Shown: piece after piece, positions 15,762 to 24,213 of the stretch
Layout: every line of letters begins with the position of its first letter
Numbering within the stretch: the first letter of the stretch is position 1
Assembly: GCA_031394735.1 (NCBI GenBank)
Contig: JANMXI010000287.1
Coordinates: forward strand, 18,598 to 82,597
Origin: TMP-86 sp031394735
GTDB taxonomy: Bacteria > Pseudomonadota > Gammaproteobacteria > Steroidobacterales > Steroidobacteraceae
Length of the DNA stretch: 64,000 nucleotides
Direction of reading: 5' to 3'
Notes under the pieces: generated by a model
The model's input: the letters and a program-made list of their open reading frames with translations, nothing else
Told to the model about the DNA's origin: nothing
Database searches by the model: none
Program-made: the position numbers and the translations under genes

Positions 15762-17146
15762 CCCTCCAGATATTGATCGATCAACTGGTGCAGATGCCGC
15801 AGCCGGCTTTCCTGATAGGTCGACAGCAGCACGCGTTTGCCCGCGGAGGCCTTGAGCCCACGCTGCACAAAGCCCAGATTGCCCATGTCCTGATCGAAGA
15901 TCGGACCTAAAGGACCCAGCTCCGGCGCATTAGTCCACGGCTCATCCGGCGCCAGCCAATGCACGACAGCAGATGGCGGCTTCGGCGTACCTTTCGGGTG
16001 ACGCATCAGAATCATGACTTCCATGATCGAGGAGTTGTGGTCATCGCCATTGGGCCGGAAGCGGTAATTCAGGCTCGGACCGAAACCTCCCCACGGGACG
16101 AAGTTCGGAAACACGTTGTACAGAATCGCATCGAGCAGCTCTGCATCGGGCGCGTGCGACATGTCTTCCCCATAAGCGGTAGAACAGGTGCCGCGCATCA
16201 GATGCGCCACCAGCGCCCGTCCGGTGGTGCCGGGCGGCACCGCCATCTTCACGGCAGGTCCGCGCCGCCCGCCACCGCCAGGCATGTTCATCAGCGCCTC
16301 GAATATCTCCTGCTCGCTGACCTTGCCCTCGAGATAGGGACTGGGCACGCCGAAGGGCGTGATCATGCGATCCACATGCGGATGCTCAGGCCAATGGTCG
16401 TATTGCGAATTCGTGTCACCCGTGTACGGCAGAATCTGCGGGTGCGTATCGGCCGAGTGCCAGGCTTCCGAAAACGCTTCCAGTGTTGCCTTCCAATTGC
16501 TAGCCACGACGCGCGCCACATGCACGCCGATATAGGAATGATCCAGTCCCCAGTCGGCGAAATGCCGAGGCAGCGGACCCAGATACTCCGCCAGCGGTAC
16601 GGCGGCGGCGGACATGTTCAGGAACAGCCACCCGCCCCAACTCTCCACACGCGCCTCGGGCAGTGCGCAATGCTCATCCTTCAGATCGGGGAAATCCCAG
16701 CGGCAGGGAATTTCCTTGAGGCGGCCGTCGAGCGCCCAGGTGAAGCCATGGAAAGGACAGCGGAATTGCTCGGTGCTGCCGGGGTGCGTGACCAGCATCC
16801 GACCGCGATGCAGGCAGGAATCGTAGAAAGCCTTGATGGCGCCGTCATGTTGGCGCACGAGAAGAAAGGACTGATCGACGATCTCGTACAGTGTGTAGTC
16901 ACCGGGCTGAGGAATGTCCTCCTCGCGACAGGCCATCTGCCAGATTCGCGGCCACAGCCGCGCCTTTTCACGCTCATGAAATTCACGCGAGGTTTAGCGC
17001 TCGGACGACACGGACGCATAGCTCGCGCGCGCCTCGCGCGGCGGCGATGCCGCCAGCACAGTGCCGCGGTTGCGCGGATCGCGGCGCAGATAGTCTTGAA
17101 AGTCCGTGCCGATCGACGGATCTTTGCGGCTGTCGACAGTGCTCAT
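15758..17146 (-). pseudogene. Rieske aromatic-ring-hydroxylating oxygenase alpha, interrupted by an in-frame TAA
   Basis: Read from ATG 17146, the frame encodes a normal-length alpha subunit (462 codons) but contains a TAA at 16994-16996 (codon 51). The peptide reads ...ASVSSER-stop-TSREFHEREKARLW..., and both sides match the usual N-terminus of these enzymes, where an aromatic residue such as Tyr is expected. A single base change (TAC or TAT to TAA) explains it. Downstream the protein is intact: Rieske cluster CLHRGR...CPFHGFTW, mononuclear iron ligands in EAFSEAWHSADTHPQ. Reinitiation at ATG 16936 would give 392 residues beginning MACREEDIPQPGD, lacking the N-terminal helix. It lies 1 base after a CurA-like reductase. 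Electron-transfer partners are not encoded nearby. Confidence 0.78.
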
Positions 17147-17147
17147 A

Positions 17148-18182
17148 TCATGCGGCCGGCTGCGGATCCGCCACCTTGAGCAACTGCTTACCGAAATTCC
17201 GGCCTTCGAACAGGCGTCGCAACGTCGCGGGCGCTAGTTCCAGGCCCATCGCCAGATCCACCTCATAATGCAGGCGTCCGGCCTCCACCCACTGCTGCAG
17301 CGCCTGCACTGCCTCCGCCATGCGCGACTGATAGGTCAGCAGCAGAAAGCCCTCCATGCGCGCCGACTTGAAGACCAATTGCATGTAGTGTTTGGGGCCG
17401 GGCGGAATCTTCGAGCCATAGCCGCTGGAAATGCCGCCACAGATGACCACGCGCGCCCGGAACGCCAGATTCAGCAACACCGAATCCAGAATCTCACCGC
17501 CGACATTGTCGAAGTACAGATCCACGCCCTTGGGTGCAAGCACGCGAAGGCGTGCGCCGACCTTCTCGCTGCGATAGTCGATGGCCGCATCGAACCCAGC
17601 CTTCTCAACCAGCCACTTACATTTGTCGGCGCCACCGGCAATACCGATGACACAGGAGGCTCCCTTGATCTTCGCGATCTGTCCGGCGACGGACCCGGTG
17701 GCGCCTGCCGCGCCGGAGACCACCACGACATCCCCTGCGCGAACCGCCCCGACCTCCAGCATGCCAAAGTAGGCCGTGACCCCGGTGAGGCCGTAAATGC
17801 TGAGCCGATCCGTGATCGACAATTGCGGCGAGATTTTCTCGAGCGGCCAGCTTTGCTTGCCCGTCACCAGCACGAAGTCCTGCCAACTCAGGAGTCCCTG
17901 CACCAGGTCACCGGGTTGAAGGTCGTCGCGATTGGACTCCACCACCTGCCCGATGCCGGCCGCGCGCATCGGTTCGCCGATCTGTACGGGTGGCATGTAC
18001 CCGGGCGCATCATTCAGCCAGCCACGCTGCGTCGGATCGAAGGAAAAGTACAGCGTCCGGATCAGCGCGCTGTCCGGTTGCAAAGCCGGGCGAGGACCGC
18101 TCACCCAGTCGAAGTCATCGTCGGCGACGAGTCCTTCGGGCCGCCGCTTCAACACCCATTGCCGATTCTTGTCGTCGCTCAT
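17148..18182 (-). CDS. NADP-dependent oxidoreductase, CurA/PTGR type (MDR superfamily)
   Basis: A 344-residue zinc-independent medium-chain reductase. Motifs: FDPTQRGWLND near residue 50, YGLTGVTAYFGML, the nucleotide-binding VSGAAGATGSVAGQIAKIKG, and DLYFDNVGGEILD. These match curcumin/prostaglandin reductases, which reduce the double bond of alpha,beta-unsaturated carbonyls with NADPH. ATG 18182 is chosen because GAGGTGC lies three bases upstream; a TTG four codons earlier is less likely. It precedes the interrupted Rieske gene by 1 base. A close paralogue lies at 19608-20627 on the other strand. Confidence 0.92.
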   Translation of the reverse strand: MSDDKNRQWVLKRRPEGLVADDDFDWVSGPRPALQPDSALIRTLYFSFDPTQRGWLNDAPGYMPPVQIGEPMRAAGIGQVVESNRDDLQPGDLVQGLLSWQDFVLVTGKQSWPLEKISPQLSITDRLSIYGLTGVTAYFGMLEVGAVRAGDVVVVSGAAGATGSVAGQIAKIKGASCVIGIAGGADKCKWLVEKAGFDAAIDYRSEKVGARLRVLAPKGVDLYFDNVGGEILDSVLLNLAFRARVVICGGISSGYGSKIPPGPKHYMQLVFKSARMEGFLLLTYQSRMAEAVQALQQWVEAGRLHYEVDLAMGLELAPATLRRLFEGRNFGKQLLKVADPQPAA

Positions 18183-18194
18183 GTTGCACCTCAA

Positions 18195-18401
18195 TCAGTA
18201 ATGCGGTGGACGCTCTTCCTGGCTGGCCCAGGGCACATCGTCGGATTTGGAGGCTTCCAGGCGCGCTGTCAGCGACGCAAGGGCCGCGCGCAGTTCCTCG
18301 ATCACCCGCGACAGATGCAGGACTTCCTCACTCAACTGCGCGTTGCTGTGCTCCAGGTAGGCAATCTTGCTCTCGATCTGCTCGAGTCGCGCCTGCGTCA
18401 T
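18195..18401 (-). CDS. slyX: SlyX family coiled-coil protein
   Basis: A 68-residue protein from ATG 18399-18401: a short coiled coil (LEQIESKIAYLEHSNAQL, then LSRVIEELRAALASL) ending in the SlyX-type C-terminus EERPPHY (the PPHY end is diagnostic). Function is unknown; in enterobacteria slyX neighbours slyD. Here it sits oddly between a broken Rieske gene (38 bases upstream) and a CurA-like reductase (12 bases downstream), all minus strand, which is not its usual context. Confidence 0.85.
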   Translation of the reverse strand: MTQARLEQIESKIAYLEHSNAQLSEEVLHLSRVIEELRAALASLTARLEASKSDDVPWASQEERPPHY

Positions 18402-18439
18402 CGGAATGCCGACTGCAGCTCTTGCGTGCGTCGCAGCAC

Positions 18440-19131
18440 TCAGCCGACCACTGCGATGCCCGGTTTTGCGCTGCGCGACATCGCACCAAAGCGCGGGTAG
18501 CCCATGACGTCCGCGATCTGCCGATGCATGTTCTGCACGCCGATCTCGTTGCGACCGATGATGCATTTGCGATTGATGTTCGAATCGAACGCCTTCTGCA
18601 CCATTTGTCCGATCCAATAGTCCTCATCGATGACCACCTTGGTGATCATGTTGAAGAAATCGCGAAAATGCTGCTCTTCCTGTTCCCCGGCCGGCGGCTT
18701 GGGCAGGAACAAGGATTGATACACCACGGAATTCTGTTCATCCACCGGGTAGACGCGCCAGAGCTGGTAGTGGTCGGCGACCACGAAGAACACCGTGGCC
18801 GGAAACAGGTAGTAGACGAAGGACATGTGATCGCGCGGCGCCCATTGCTGCTCGGGGATGTCCTGCAGTGAATTGATGGTGAGCTTGGGCGCTGACAGCC
18901 GGTGATTGCGACCGGACTGGCGGTGTAGTCTCCGGGCTGCTTCAACAAACAGCTCGGACCGACGCACAGCGGCCCGTGGCGAAACAACTTCTCGGTCTCG
19001 CGCTTGTACACGCCCGGATCGGTGAACACGCCAGCGTCAAATTCCATCTCGGCCTCATCCAGCGCAGTGGCGGAATTGGCCACCAGGTTCAGCAGCGTTT
19101 TGATTTCCTGGATCTGATCGTCGCGATTCAT
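18440..19131 (-). pseudogene. Second Rieske oxygenase alpha gene with a large internal, frame-breaking deletion
   Basis: From ATG 19131 (RBS GGAG), the first about 75 codons match the N-terminus of a ring-hydroxylating alpha subunit (VYKRETEKLFRHGPLCVGPS, then LKQPGDYTA). The frame then becomes nonsense. From about 18910 another frame gives the true C-terminal catalytic-domain end (GRNHRLSAPKLTINSL, RDHMSFVYYLFPATVFFVVA, DHYQLWRVYPVDEQNSVVYQ), closing at 18440. The Rieske CxH/CxxH motifs and the iron-binding His residues, about 200 residues, are missing. The junction is near 18903-18915 at a short GGTCGCAAT stretch that fits both sides. NIPSNAP lies 9 bases upstream and slyX 38 downstream. 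Confidence 0.8.
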
Positions 19132-19140
19132 GGCATCTCC

Positions 19141-19473
19141 TTACACGCGGCCCGGATCGTAAGGCAGGCGCATCATCAACTGCAGCTGTTCGTCCTCGAC
19201 ACACCCTGCGAGGATCTGGGCAAGCTCCGGATATTCGGAACGCTGCATGAGCCCCAGAAACCCGCTCATCACGGCATTGGCGTCCGGCACCGTCCATAGA
19301 TCGTAGACGACGTTGAAGCGGCCGATGATATTGGTCCACGCGCCGGCCAGTTCCCAGCCGAACTGCGTCATGATCGGCACGACACGCGTCATGGTCTCGT
19401 TGAATTCGAGCATCTTGCCGGGCTTGAGCTTGATCACGGCGAGCATCTGCAGTCTCTGGCTGGGCGGATTCAT
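19141..19473 (-). CDS. NIPSNAP family protein
   Basis: A 110-residue ferredoxin-like alpha+beta barrel protein from ATG 19473, chosen for the GAGGTG ribosome-binding site six bases upstream. The pattern LQMLAVIKLKPGKMLEFNETM, then WELAGAWTNIIGRFNVVYDLW and a closing LMMRLPYDP fits NIPSNAP. Roles are poorly known; such proteins recur in aromatic and steroid degradation clusters beside Rieske oxygenases. It is the first gene of the run NIPSNAP, broken Rieske, SlyX, CurA-like reductase, interrupted Rieske, small ORF. Confidence 0.85.
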   Translation of the reverse strand: MNPPSQRLQMLAVIKLKPGKMLEFNETMTRVVPIMTQFGWELAGAWTNIIGRFNVVYDLWTVPDANAVMSGFLGLMQRSEYPELAQILAGCVEDEQLQLMMRLPYDPGRV

Positions 19474-19607
19474 CGTTCGCACCTCGAGTTTTGTAAGTCC
19501 ACGGCGGGGGCACCCATGGGAGCAGCGTAGACGCTTTCGCAAATTCCGGTCAAGTCTGATGGATTTTTGTGCGCACCAGCCCTAGACTGCGGCGCAACGA
19601 GGCGCGC

Positions 19608-20627
19608 GTGACCCACCCTTCGAATTCTCACAACAGGCAGTTTCTGCTGGCTGCGCGGCCGGTGGGTGCGGTGACGGCGCAACACTTTACGTATCGGGAA
19701 GGCGCCGTGCCGGAACCGGCCGACGACGAATTCCTGGTACGAAATCTTCTGGTGTCCATCGACCCGGCCATGCGCGGCTGGATGGTCAACCGCGCGGATT
19801 ATGTGGCGCCCCTGAACATCGGCGATGTCATGCGTTCTGCTTGTGTTGCGCGCGTCGTAAGCTCCCAGCGCGCCGGCGTGACAGCGGGTGACCTGGTGAC
19901 GGGCACGTTCGGCTGGCAGGACTATGCGATCGTCAGCGCGACGCTGCCCTTTTCAACCGTCGACCCGAACCTGCCGCCAAGTGCTGCGTTGAGTCTGCTC
20001 GGAACCACCGGCTACACCGCCTACTTCGGCATGCACGAGATCGCCGCACCAAAACCCGGCGAGACCGTGGTGGTCTCCGGCGCAGCAGGCGCCGTGGGCT
20101 CCATCGCCGGACAAATCGCAAAGATCGACGGCGCCCGCGTCATCGGCATCGCCGGCTCAACGGAAAAATGCCGGTGGCTGATTGAGCGGGGTGGCTTCGA
20201 TGCCGCCATCGACTACAAGCGTGAGGATGTGGGCGCCGCGCTCAGCGCACTGGCCCCCAAAGGCATCGACGTCTATTACGACAATGTCGGCGGCGAGATT
20301 CTGGATCTGGCCCTGGCGCGGCTGGCAAATTTCGCGCGCATCGTGCTCTGCGGCGGCATCTCCCGCTCCTTGCAAACCGGACCCATTCCCGGTCCTGCCA
20401 ATTATTTCAATCTGGTGTTCCGCCGCGCGATCATGCGCGGATTCATCGTCCTGGACTACGCCGCGCGCTTTCCGGAAGCGGCGGCAGCGTTGTCACGCTG
20501 GGTGAGCCAGGGCAGGATCACCTATGCCGAACACCTGATCGAGGGCTTCGACAATCTGCCCGAGGCGCTGGCCGGCATTTTCCGCGGCGAGAACATCGGC
20601 AAACAGATCGTCAGAATTTCGGAGTAA
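19608..20627 (+). CDS. NADP-dependent oxidoreductase, CurA/PTGR type (second copy)
   Basis: A 339-residue MDR-superfamily reductase with IDPAMRGWMVNRADY, LLGTTGYTAYFGMHEI, VSGAAGAVGSIAGQIAKIDG and DVYYDNVGGEILD. It is clearly a paralogue of the gene at 17148-18182. The GTG at 19608 is preferred (GAGG five bases upstream); another GTG 39 bases earlier would add an unlikely basic leader. It would reduce enone-type intermediates with NADPH. The cytochrome P450 starts 5 bases downstream, so the two are co-transcribed. The divergent NIPSNAP gene starts 134 bases away; the intervening region should hold both promoters. Confidence 0.92.
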   Translation: MTHPSNSHNRQFLLAARPVGAVTAQHFTYREGAVPEPADDEFLVRNLLVSIDPAMRGWMVNRADYVAPLNIGDVMRSACVARVVSSQRAGVTAGDLVTGTFGWQDYAIVSATLPFSTVDPNLPPSAALSLLGTTGYTAYFGMHEIAAPKPGETVVVSGAAGAVGSIAGQIAKIDGARVIGIAGSTEKCRWLIERGGFDAAIDYKREDVGAALSALAPKGIDVYYDNVGGEILDLALARLANFARIVLCGGISRSLQTGPIPGPANYFNLVFRRAIMRGFIVLDYAARFPEAAAALSRWVSQGRITYAEHLIEGFDNLPEALAGIFRGENIGKQIVRISE

Positions 20628-20632
20628 CCCGC

Positions 20633-21868
20633 ATGTCCGTCCCGGTATCGCAATTCAATTTCATGTCGCCCGAAGTGGTTGAGAATCCGTTCGAGGCAAA
20701 CGCCGTCGCGCGGCGCGAAGCGCCGGTCTACCAACTTCCCGGCACCCCGATTTTCATGATCTCCACCTACGATCTGATCGCCGAGGCCTGCGCTCAGCCA
20801 GCCATCTTCTCCAATGACTTCAGCGGCGCGCTGCAGGGTAATGCGCGCGACGACGCCGAGATCAAAGCGGTGATCGCGACCGGTTGGCCGCAGGTGAATA
20901 CCTTGTTGACGGCCGATCCGCCCGTGCACAACCGCTTCCGAAAGCTGGTGAATCTGGCCTTCAGTCCGGCGCGCGTCAACAAGGTGGAGGCGCATGTCGA
21001 GGCCATCGTCGATGACCTGATCGACCGGTTCATCGAGAAGAGCCGATGCGAATTCGTCAAAGAGTTCGGCGTGGGGCTGCCCATCACCGTGATTTCCGAT
21101 CAGCTCGGCGTGCCGCGCGCTGATATCGCCCTGTTCAAGCAATGGTCCGACGCCTTTGCCGACCGGCTCGGCGGCATGTTGACGCGCGATCAGGAACTGG
21201 CGTGCGCGCATCAGGTGGTCGCGTTTCAGCACTATATGAAGGCGCGCCTGGACGAGCGGCGCGCCGCGCCCAAGGACGACCTGCTGTCGGATCTGGTGAA
21301 TGCGCGCATCGAGGACGAGCGCCCGCTGGACACGGCGGAACTGTTGAGCATCGTGCAGCAGCTGATGGTGGCCGGAAACGAGACCACGACCCATTCATTG
21401 GCGGCAGGAGTCTTGTTCCTGATTCAAAACCCTGCCGAAGAAGCCAAGCTGCGCGCCAATCCAGATCTGATCAAGAACATGGTCGAAGAAGTGCTGCGGC
21501 TGGAGACCCCCACCAACAGCATGTGGCGGGTGGTGAAACAGGACACGGTGCTCGGCGGGGTGACGATCCCCGCGGGCTCCACCGCCCTGCTGCGCTTCGG
21601 TTCGGGCAATCGTGACGAAACCCGCTTTGCACTGCCCGACAAATTCGATGTCGAGCGCAAGAATCTGCACATGCACCTGGCGTTCGGCCGCGGCATCCAC
21701 TCATGCGTGGGAGCCATGCTGTCGCGAAAGGAAATGCAGGTGGCGTTCCGTCGCATTCTGACGCGCATGAAAAATATGCGGCTGGGTCCGGACAACGATC
21801 TTGCGCACCACCACAACTTGCTGTTGCGAGGCTTGAAGAAACTGAACATCGAATTCGACCGGGCCTGA
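20633..21868 (+). CDS. Cytochrome P450
   Basis: A 411-residue soluble bacterial P450. Diagnostic motifs: the I-helix oxygen-binding MVAGNETTTHSLA, the K-helix ExxR in EEVLRLETP, and the heme loop LAFGRGIHSCVGAML with the proximal Cys358. Early residues (NPFEANAVARREAPVYQLPG) fit the class I CYP107/CYP125-like bacterial fold. It would hydroxylate a hydrophobic substrate using ferredoxin and reductase encoded elsewhere, as neither is found here. It is co-transcribed with the CurA-like reductase and converges on the TraB/GumN gene 7 bases later. Confidence 0.95.
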   Translation: MSVPVSQFNFMSPEVVENPFEANAVARREAPVYQLPGTPIFMISTYDLIAEACAQPAIFSNDFSGALQGNARDDAEIKAVIATGWPQVNTLLTADPPVHNRFRKLVNLAFSPARVNKVEAHVEAIVDDLIDRFIEKSRCEFVKEFGVGLPITVISDQLGVPRADIALFKQWSDAFADRLGGMLTRDQELACAHQVVAFQHYMKARLDERRAAPKDDLLSDLVNARIEDERPLDTAELLSIVQQLMVAGNETTTHSLAAGVLFLIQNPAEEAKLRANPDLIKNMVEEVLRLETPTNSMWRVVKQDTVLGGVTIPAGSTALLRFGSGNRDETRFALPDKFDVERKNLHMHLAFGRGIHSCVGAMLSRKEMQVAFRRILTRMKNMRLGPDNDLAHHHNLLLRGLKKLNIEFDRA

Positions 21869-21875
21869 AAGCAAC

Positions 21876-22871
21876 TCAGCGAGGCGCCTGTACCTCGTAA
21901 CCTCGGGCCTTCAACCGTGACAGCAGGCCGTCGGAGCGCAGCAGGTCGCCGATGGGCAGCACGGCGAACGTGCAATGGCTGTTCGTCAGCGCCACCTGCG
22001 CCGCTGCGACCCACAACTCTTCCAACTGCTGACGCGTCTTCAGCAGGCGCTCGCGCAAGGCCGGCACGCTGGCCACGGCGTCGAAGCAGGCCAGGCGCTG
22101 GTCGACATGCGGCATGGCTCGCAAGCCGTCGATATCGCCTCGCGACCAATGGTTGGCGCGCAGCCGCATCAATGGCAAGTCGGTTTCCAGGCGCTGCATC
22201 GTGGTAACCAGGCAGGACACTTCCTGCGCCAAGGCGATCTGCTGCAGTTCCTGCAGCGTTCCTTTTGGGTCTTCGATCGCCGGACGCAACGTCACAGGCG
22301 TAACGGGCACCTCGTGCCGCCTGGCCGACTGCCGGACCTGCTCCCAGATATCATCGTTGGATTCAAGTCCGCTCTGCGCCAGCGCACTGCGATACAACTC
22401 CTGGGCCGCAACGATGGGTCGATGCTTCTCCACGCTGTCTGCGTTGCGCAGGTAGCGCGCCTTGAGCGCCCGCCAGCGCGCGTAAATGTCCGGCGGCAGG
22501 GCCTGCTCGAGCGTGCGTCCGTCAGCCATCTTGCGCGCGCGCAGCAGCGTCGGAAGCAACGTGAGACTCTTGAAGAATCCGATATCGATGTTCACGCCCG
22601 GCGGCGCGAGCACCTGCCTGGATCGAGCGATGATCGAATCCGCCTGATTCGAGCGCCAGCGCATCCTGGCCGGCAGCGGATCCAGCGTCCCCAGAATCCA
22701 TAACTCATTGCCGTTCGCCGTAACGTGCCACAGACCCGGGCCCGGTTGCTCGCCGGTGACCAATACCTCGTCGAGTTCGGGTTGCGACGCGGGAACCAAC
22801 GCTTGCGCAAGCGCGGGCGTAAACACGATCGATAAAAGCATCAAAAGGGAAGACGTTGTTTTCATGGACAT
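21876..22871 (-). CDS. TraB/GumN family protein
   Basis: A 331-residue secreted protein: an N-terminal signal peptide (MSMKTTSSLLMLLSIVFTPA...) followed by the TraB/GumN pattern LWHVTANGNELWILGTLDPLP (the usual GTxH/D region), conserved Glu/Arg-rich helices, and a C-terminal CTFAVLPIGDLLRSDGLLSRL (normally FVAVGAGHLxGxxGLxxLL). Here the His-type residues of the two GxxH motifs are partly replaced (LDPLP and IGDLL), so any protease-like chemistry proposed for the family may be absent. Two start ATGs six bases apart are possible. It follows the beta-oxidation operon after an intrinsic terminator, so it probably has its own promoter. Confidence 0.82.
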   Translation of the reverse strand: MSMKTTSSLLMLLSIVFTPALAQALVPASQPELDEVLVTGEQPGPGLWHVTANGNELWILGTLDPLPARMRWRSNQADSIIARSRQVLAPPGVNIDIGFFKSLTLLPTLLRARKMADGRTLEQALPPDIYARWRALKARYLRNADSVEKHRPIVAAQELYRSALAQSGLESNDDIWEQVRQSARRHEVPVTPVTLRPAIEDPKGTLQELQQIALAQEVSCLVTTMQRLETDLPLMRLRANHWSRGDIDGLRAMPHVDQRLACFDAVASVPALRERLLKTRQQLEELWVAAAQVALTNSHCTFAVLPIGDLLRSDGLLSRLKARGYEVQAPR

Positions 22872-22988
22872 CTGACATAACGCTTATGGAAGGGCCACCT
22901 ACTGCAACGAAAGCGCTGCTGCACAAGACTATGCTTGATTCCGACGCCCGGCAGCACGGATGCGAAAGTCAGGGCGTTGACGATAGAC

Positions 22989-23017
22989 AAAAAGTCGCGC
23001 GCACGGATTGCGCGCGC
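22989..23017 (-). terminator. Intrinsic terminator of the beta-oxidation operon
   Basis: Immediately after the acyl-CoA dehydrogenase stop, the minus strand reads GCGCGC, a short loop, GCGCGC, then GACTTTTTG. This is a GC-only stem followed by five T residues, a good Rho-independent terminator. Confidence 0.75.
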
Positions 23018-23019
23018 AC

Positions 23020-24198
23020 TCACTTCATCTTGCGATCGTCCAGCCCCATGCCGCGCGCGATGATCTCCTTCATGATCTCGGACGTGCCGGCGTAGATCCG
23101 CGAGATTCTTGCGTCGGCGAACATCCTGCAAATCCGATATTCCTCCATGTAGCCGGCGCCACCGTGCAATTGCAGACATTCATCCATCACGCGACCTTCC
23201 AACTCGCTGGCGACCAGCTTGGCGGAAGCGGCGGTCTCGGCACTGAGCCGACCGGCATTGTGTTCGAGCACGCACTGGTCGACAAACACCTGCACGGCAT
23301 CGATTTGCGCGCGCATCTCCGCCATCTTGAAGCGCGCATTCTGATAGGCCCCGAGCGCCTTGCCGAAGATTCGTCGTTCCTTGATGAAATCCATGGTCAG
23401 ATCAAAGGCCGCCTGCGAGTGCGATATGTACTGGCAGGCGCCGATCAGCCGCTCTTCGACCAGAAACTGCGCGAGATAATAAAATCCGCGGGTCGCATCG
23501 CCGAGCACATTCGCCTTGGGCACCTTGACGTCTTCGAAGAACAGCTCAGAGGTGTCCTGCGCTTTGAGCCCCAGCTTCTGCAGATTACGACCGCGCCGGA
23601 ATCCCGGCATGTCGCGCTCCACCACAAACAATCCCAGTCCGTGACGCTTTTCCGGCACCGTGCGGGCCGCGACGATGATCAGATCGCCGAGCTGGCCATT
23701 GGAAATGTAAGTCTTCGAACCATTCAACAGCCAGTGATCGCCTTTGTCCTCGGCATGTGTCTTCATGCCCGCCAGGTCACTGCCGGCTGAAGGCTCAGTC
23801 ATGGCGATCGCCAGGATCGATTTGCCGCTCACACAGCCGGGCAGGAAGCGGCTCTTCTGCTCCTCAGAGCCTAGTTCGCCGACGTAAGGGCCGACCAGGC
23901 GCGTATGCAAGGTCAGGAAGAACCCCGGCTCGCCGTAGCGCATGTTCTCCTCGATCATGATCTGTTCGTAACGAAAATCCTTGATGCCGGCGCCGCCGTA
24001 TTTCTCATCGGCCCACATCATGAGATAGCCCTGCGCACCGGCTTTTTCGAAAGCCTCCCTATCCACCTGACCGGCCGCGCGCCATTTTTCCGCATGTGGC
24101 GCGATTTCCTTCTGCACGAACTTGCTGAAGGTCTCGCGAAACATTTCATGCTCGGAATCGAAAATCGTACGGCGAAGTGCGAAGGTTTGAGTGGTCAT
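23020..24198 (-). CDS. Acyl-CoA dehydrogenase (long-chain type)
   Basis: A 392-residue FAD flavoenzyme that introduces the alpha,beta double bond into an acyl-CoA. Visible: the FAD-contact motif AMTEPSAGSDLAGMKTHA, the WLLNGSKTYISNG segment, and the C-terminal MFADARISRIYAGTSEIMKE signature. The position that is Glu in medium-chain enzymes (YEGTS) is Ala here (YAGTS), as in long-chain/isovaleryl-type members, whose catalytic Glu lies in an earlier helix. Electrons would pass to ETF. It is the last gene of the thiolase-FadB/J-ACAD operon and is followed by an intrinsic terminator. Confidence 0.94.
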   Translation of the reverse strand: MTTQTFALRRTIFDSEHEMFRETFSKFVQKEIAPHAEKWRAAGQVDREAFEKAGAQGYLMMWADEKYGGAGIKDFRYEQIMIEENMRYGEPGFFLTLHTRLVGPYVGELGSEEQKSRFLPGCVSGKSILAIAMTEPSAGSDLAGMKTHAEDKGDHWLLNGSKTYISNGQLGDLIIVAARTVPEKRHGLGLFVVERDMPGFRRGRNLQKLGLKAQDTSELFFEDVKVPKANVLGDATRGFYYLAQFLVEERLIGACQYISHSQAAFDLTMDFIKERRIFGKALGAYQNARFKMAEMRAQIDAVQVFVDQCVLEHNAGRLSAETAASAKLVASELEGRVMDECLQLHGGAGYMEEYRICRMFADARISRIYAGTSEIMKEIIARGMGLDDRKMK

Positions 24199-24213
24199 GA
24201 TGAGCCTTGAACG

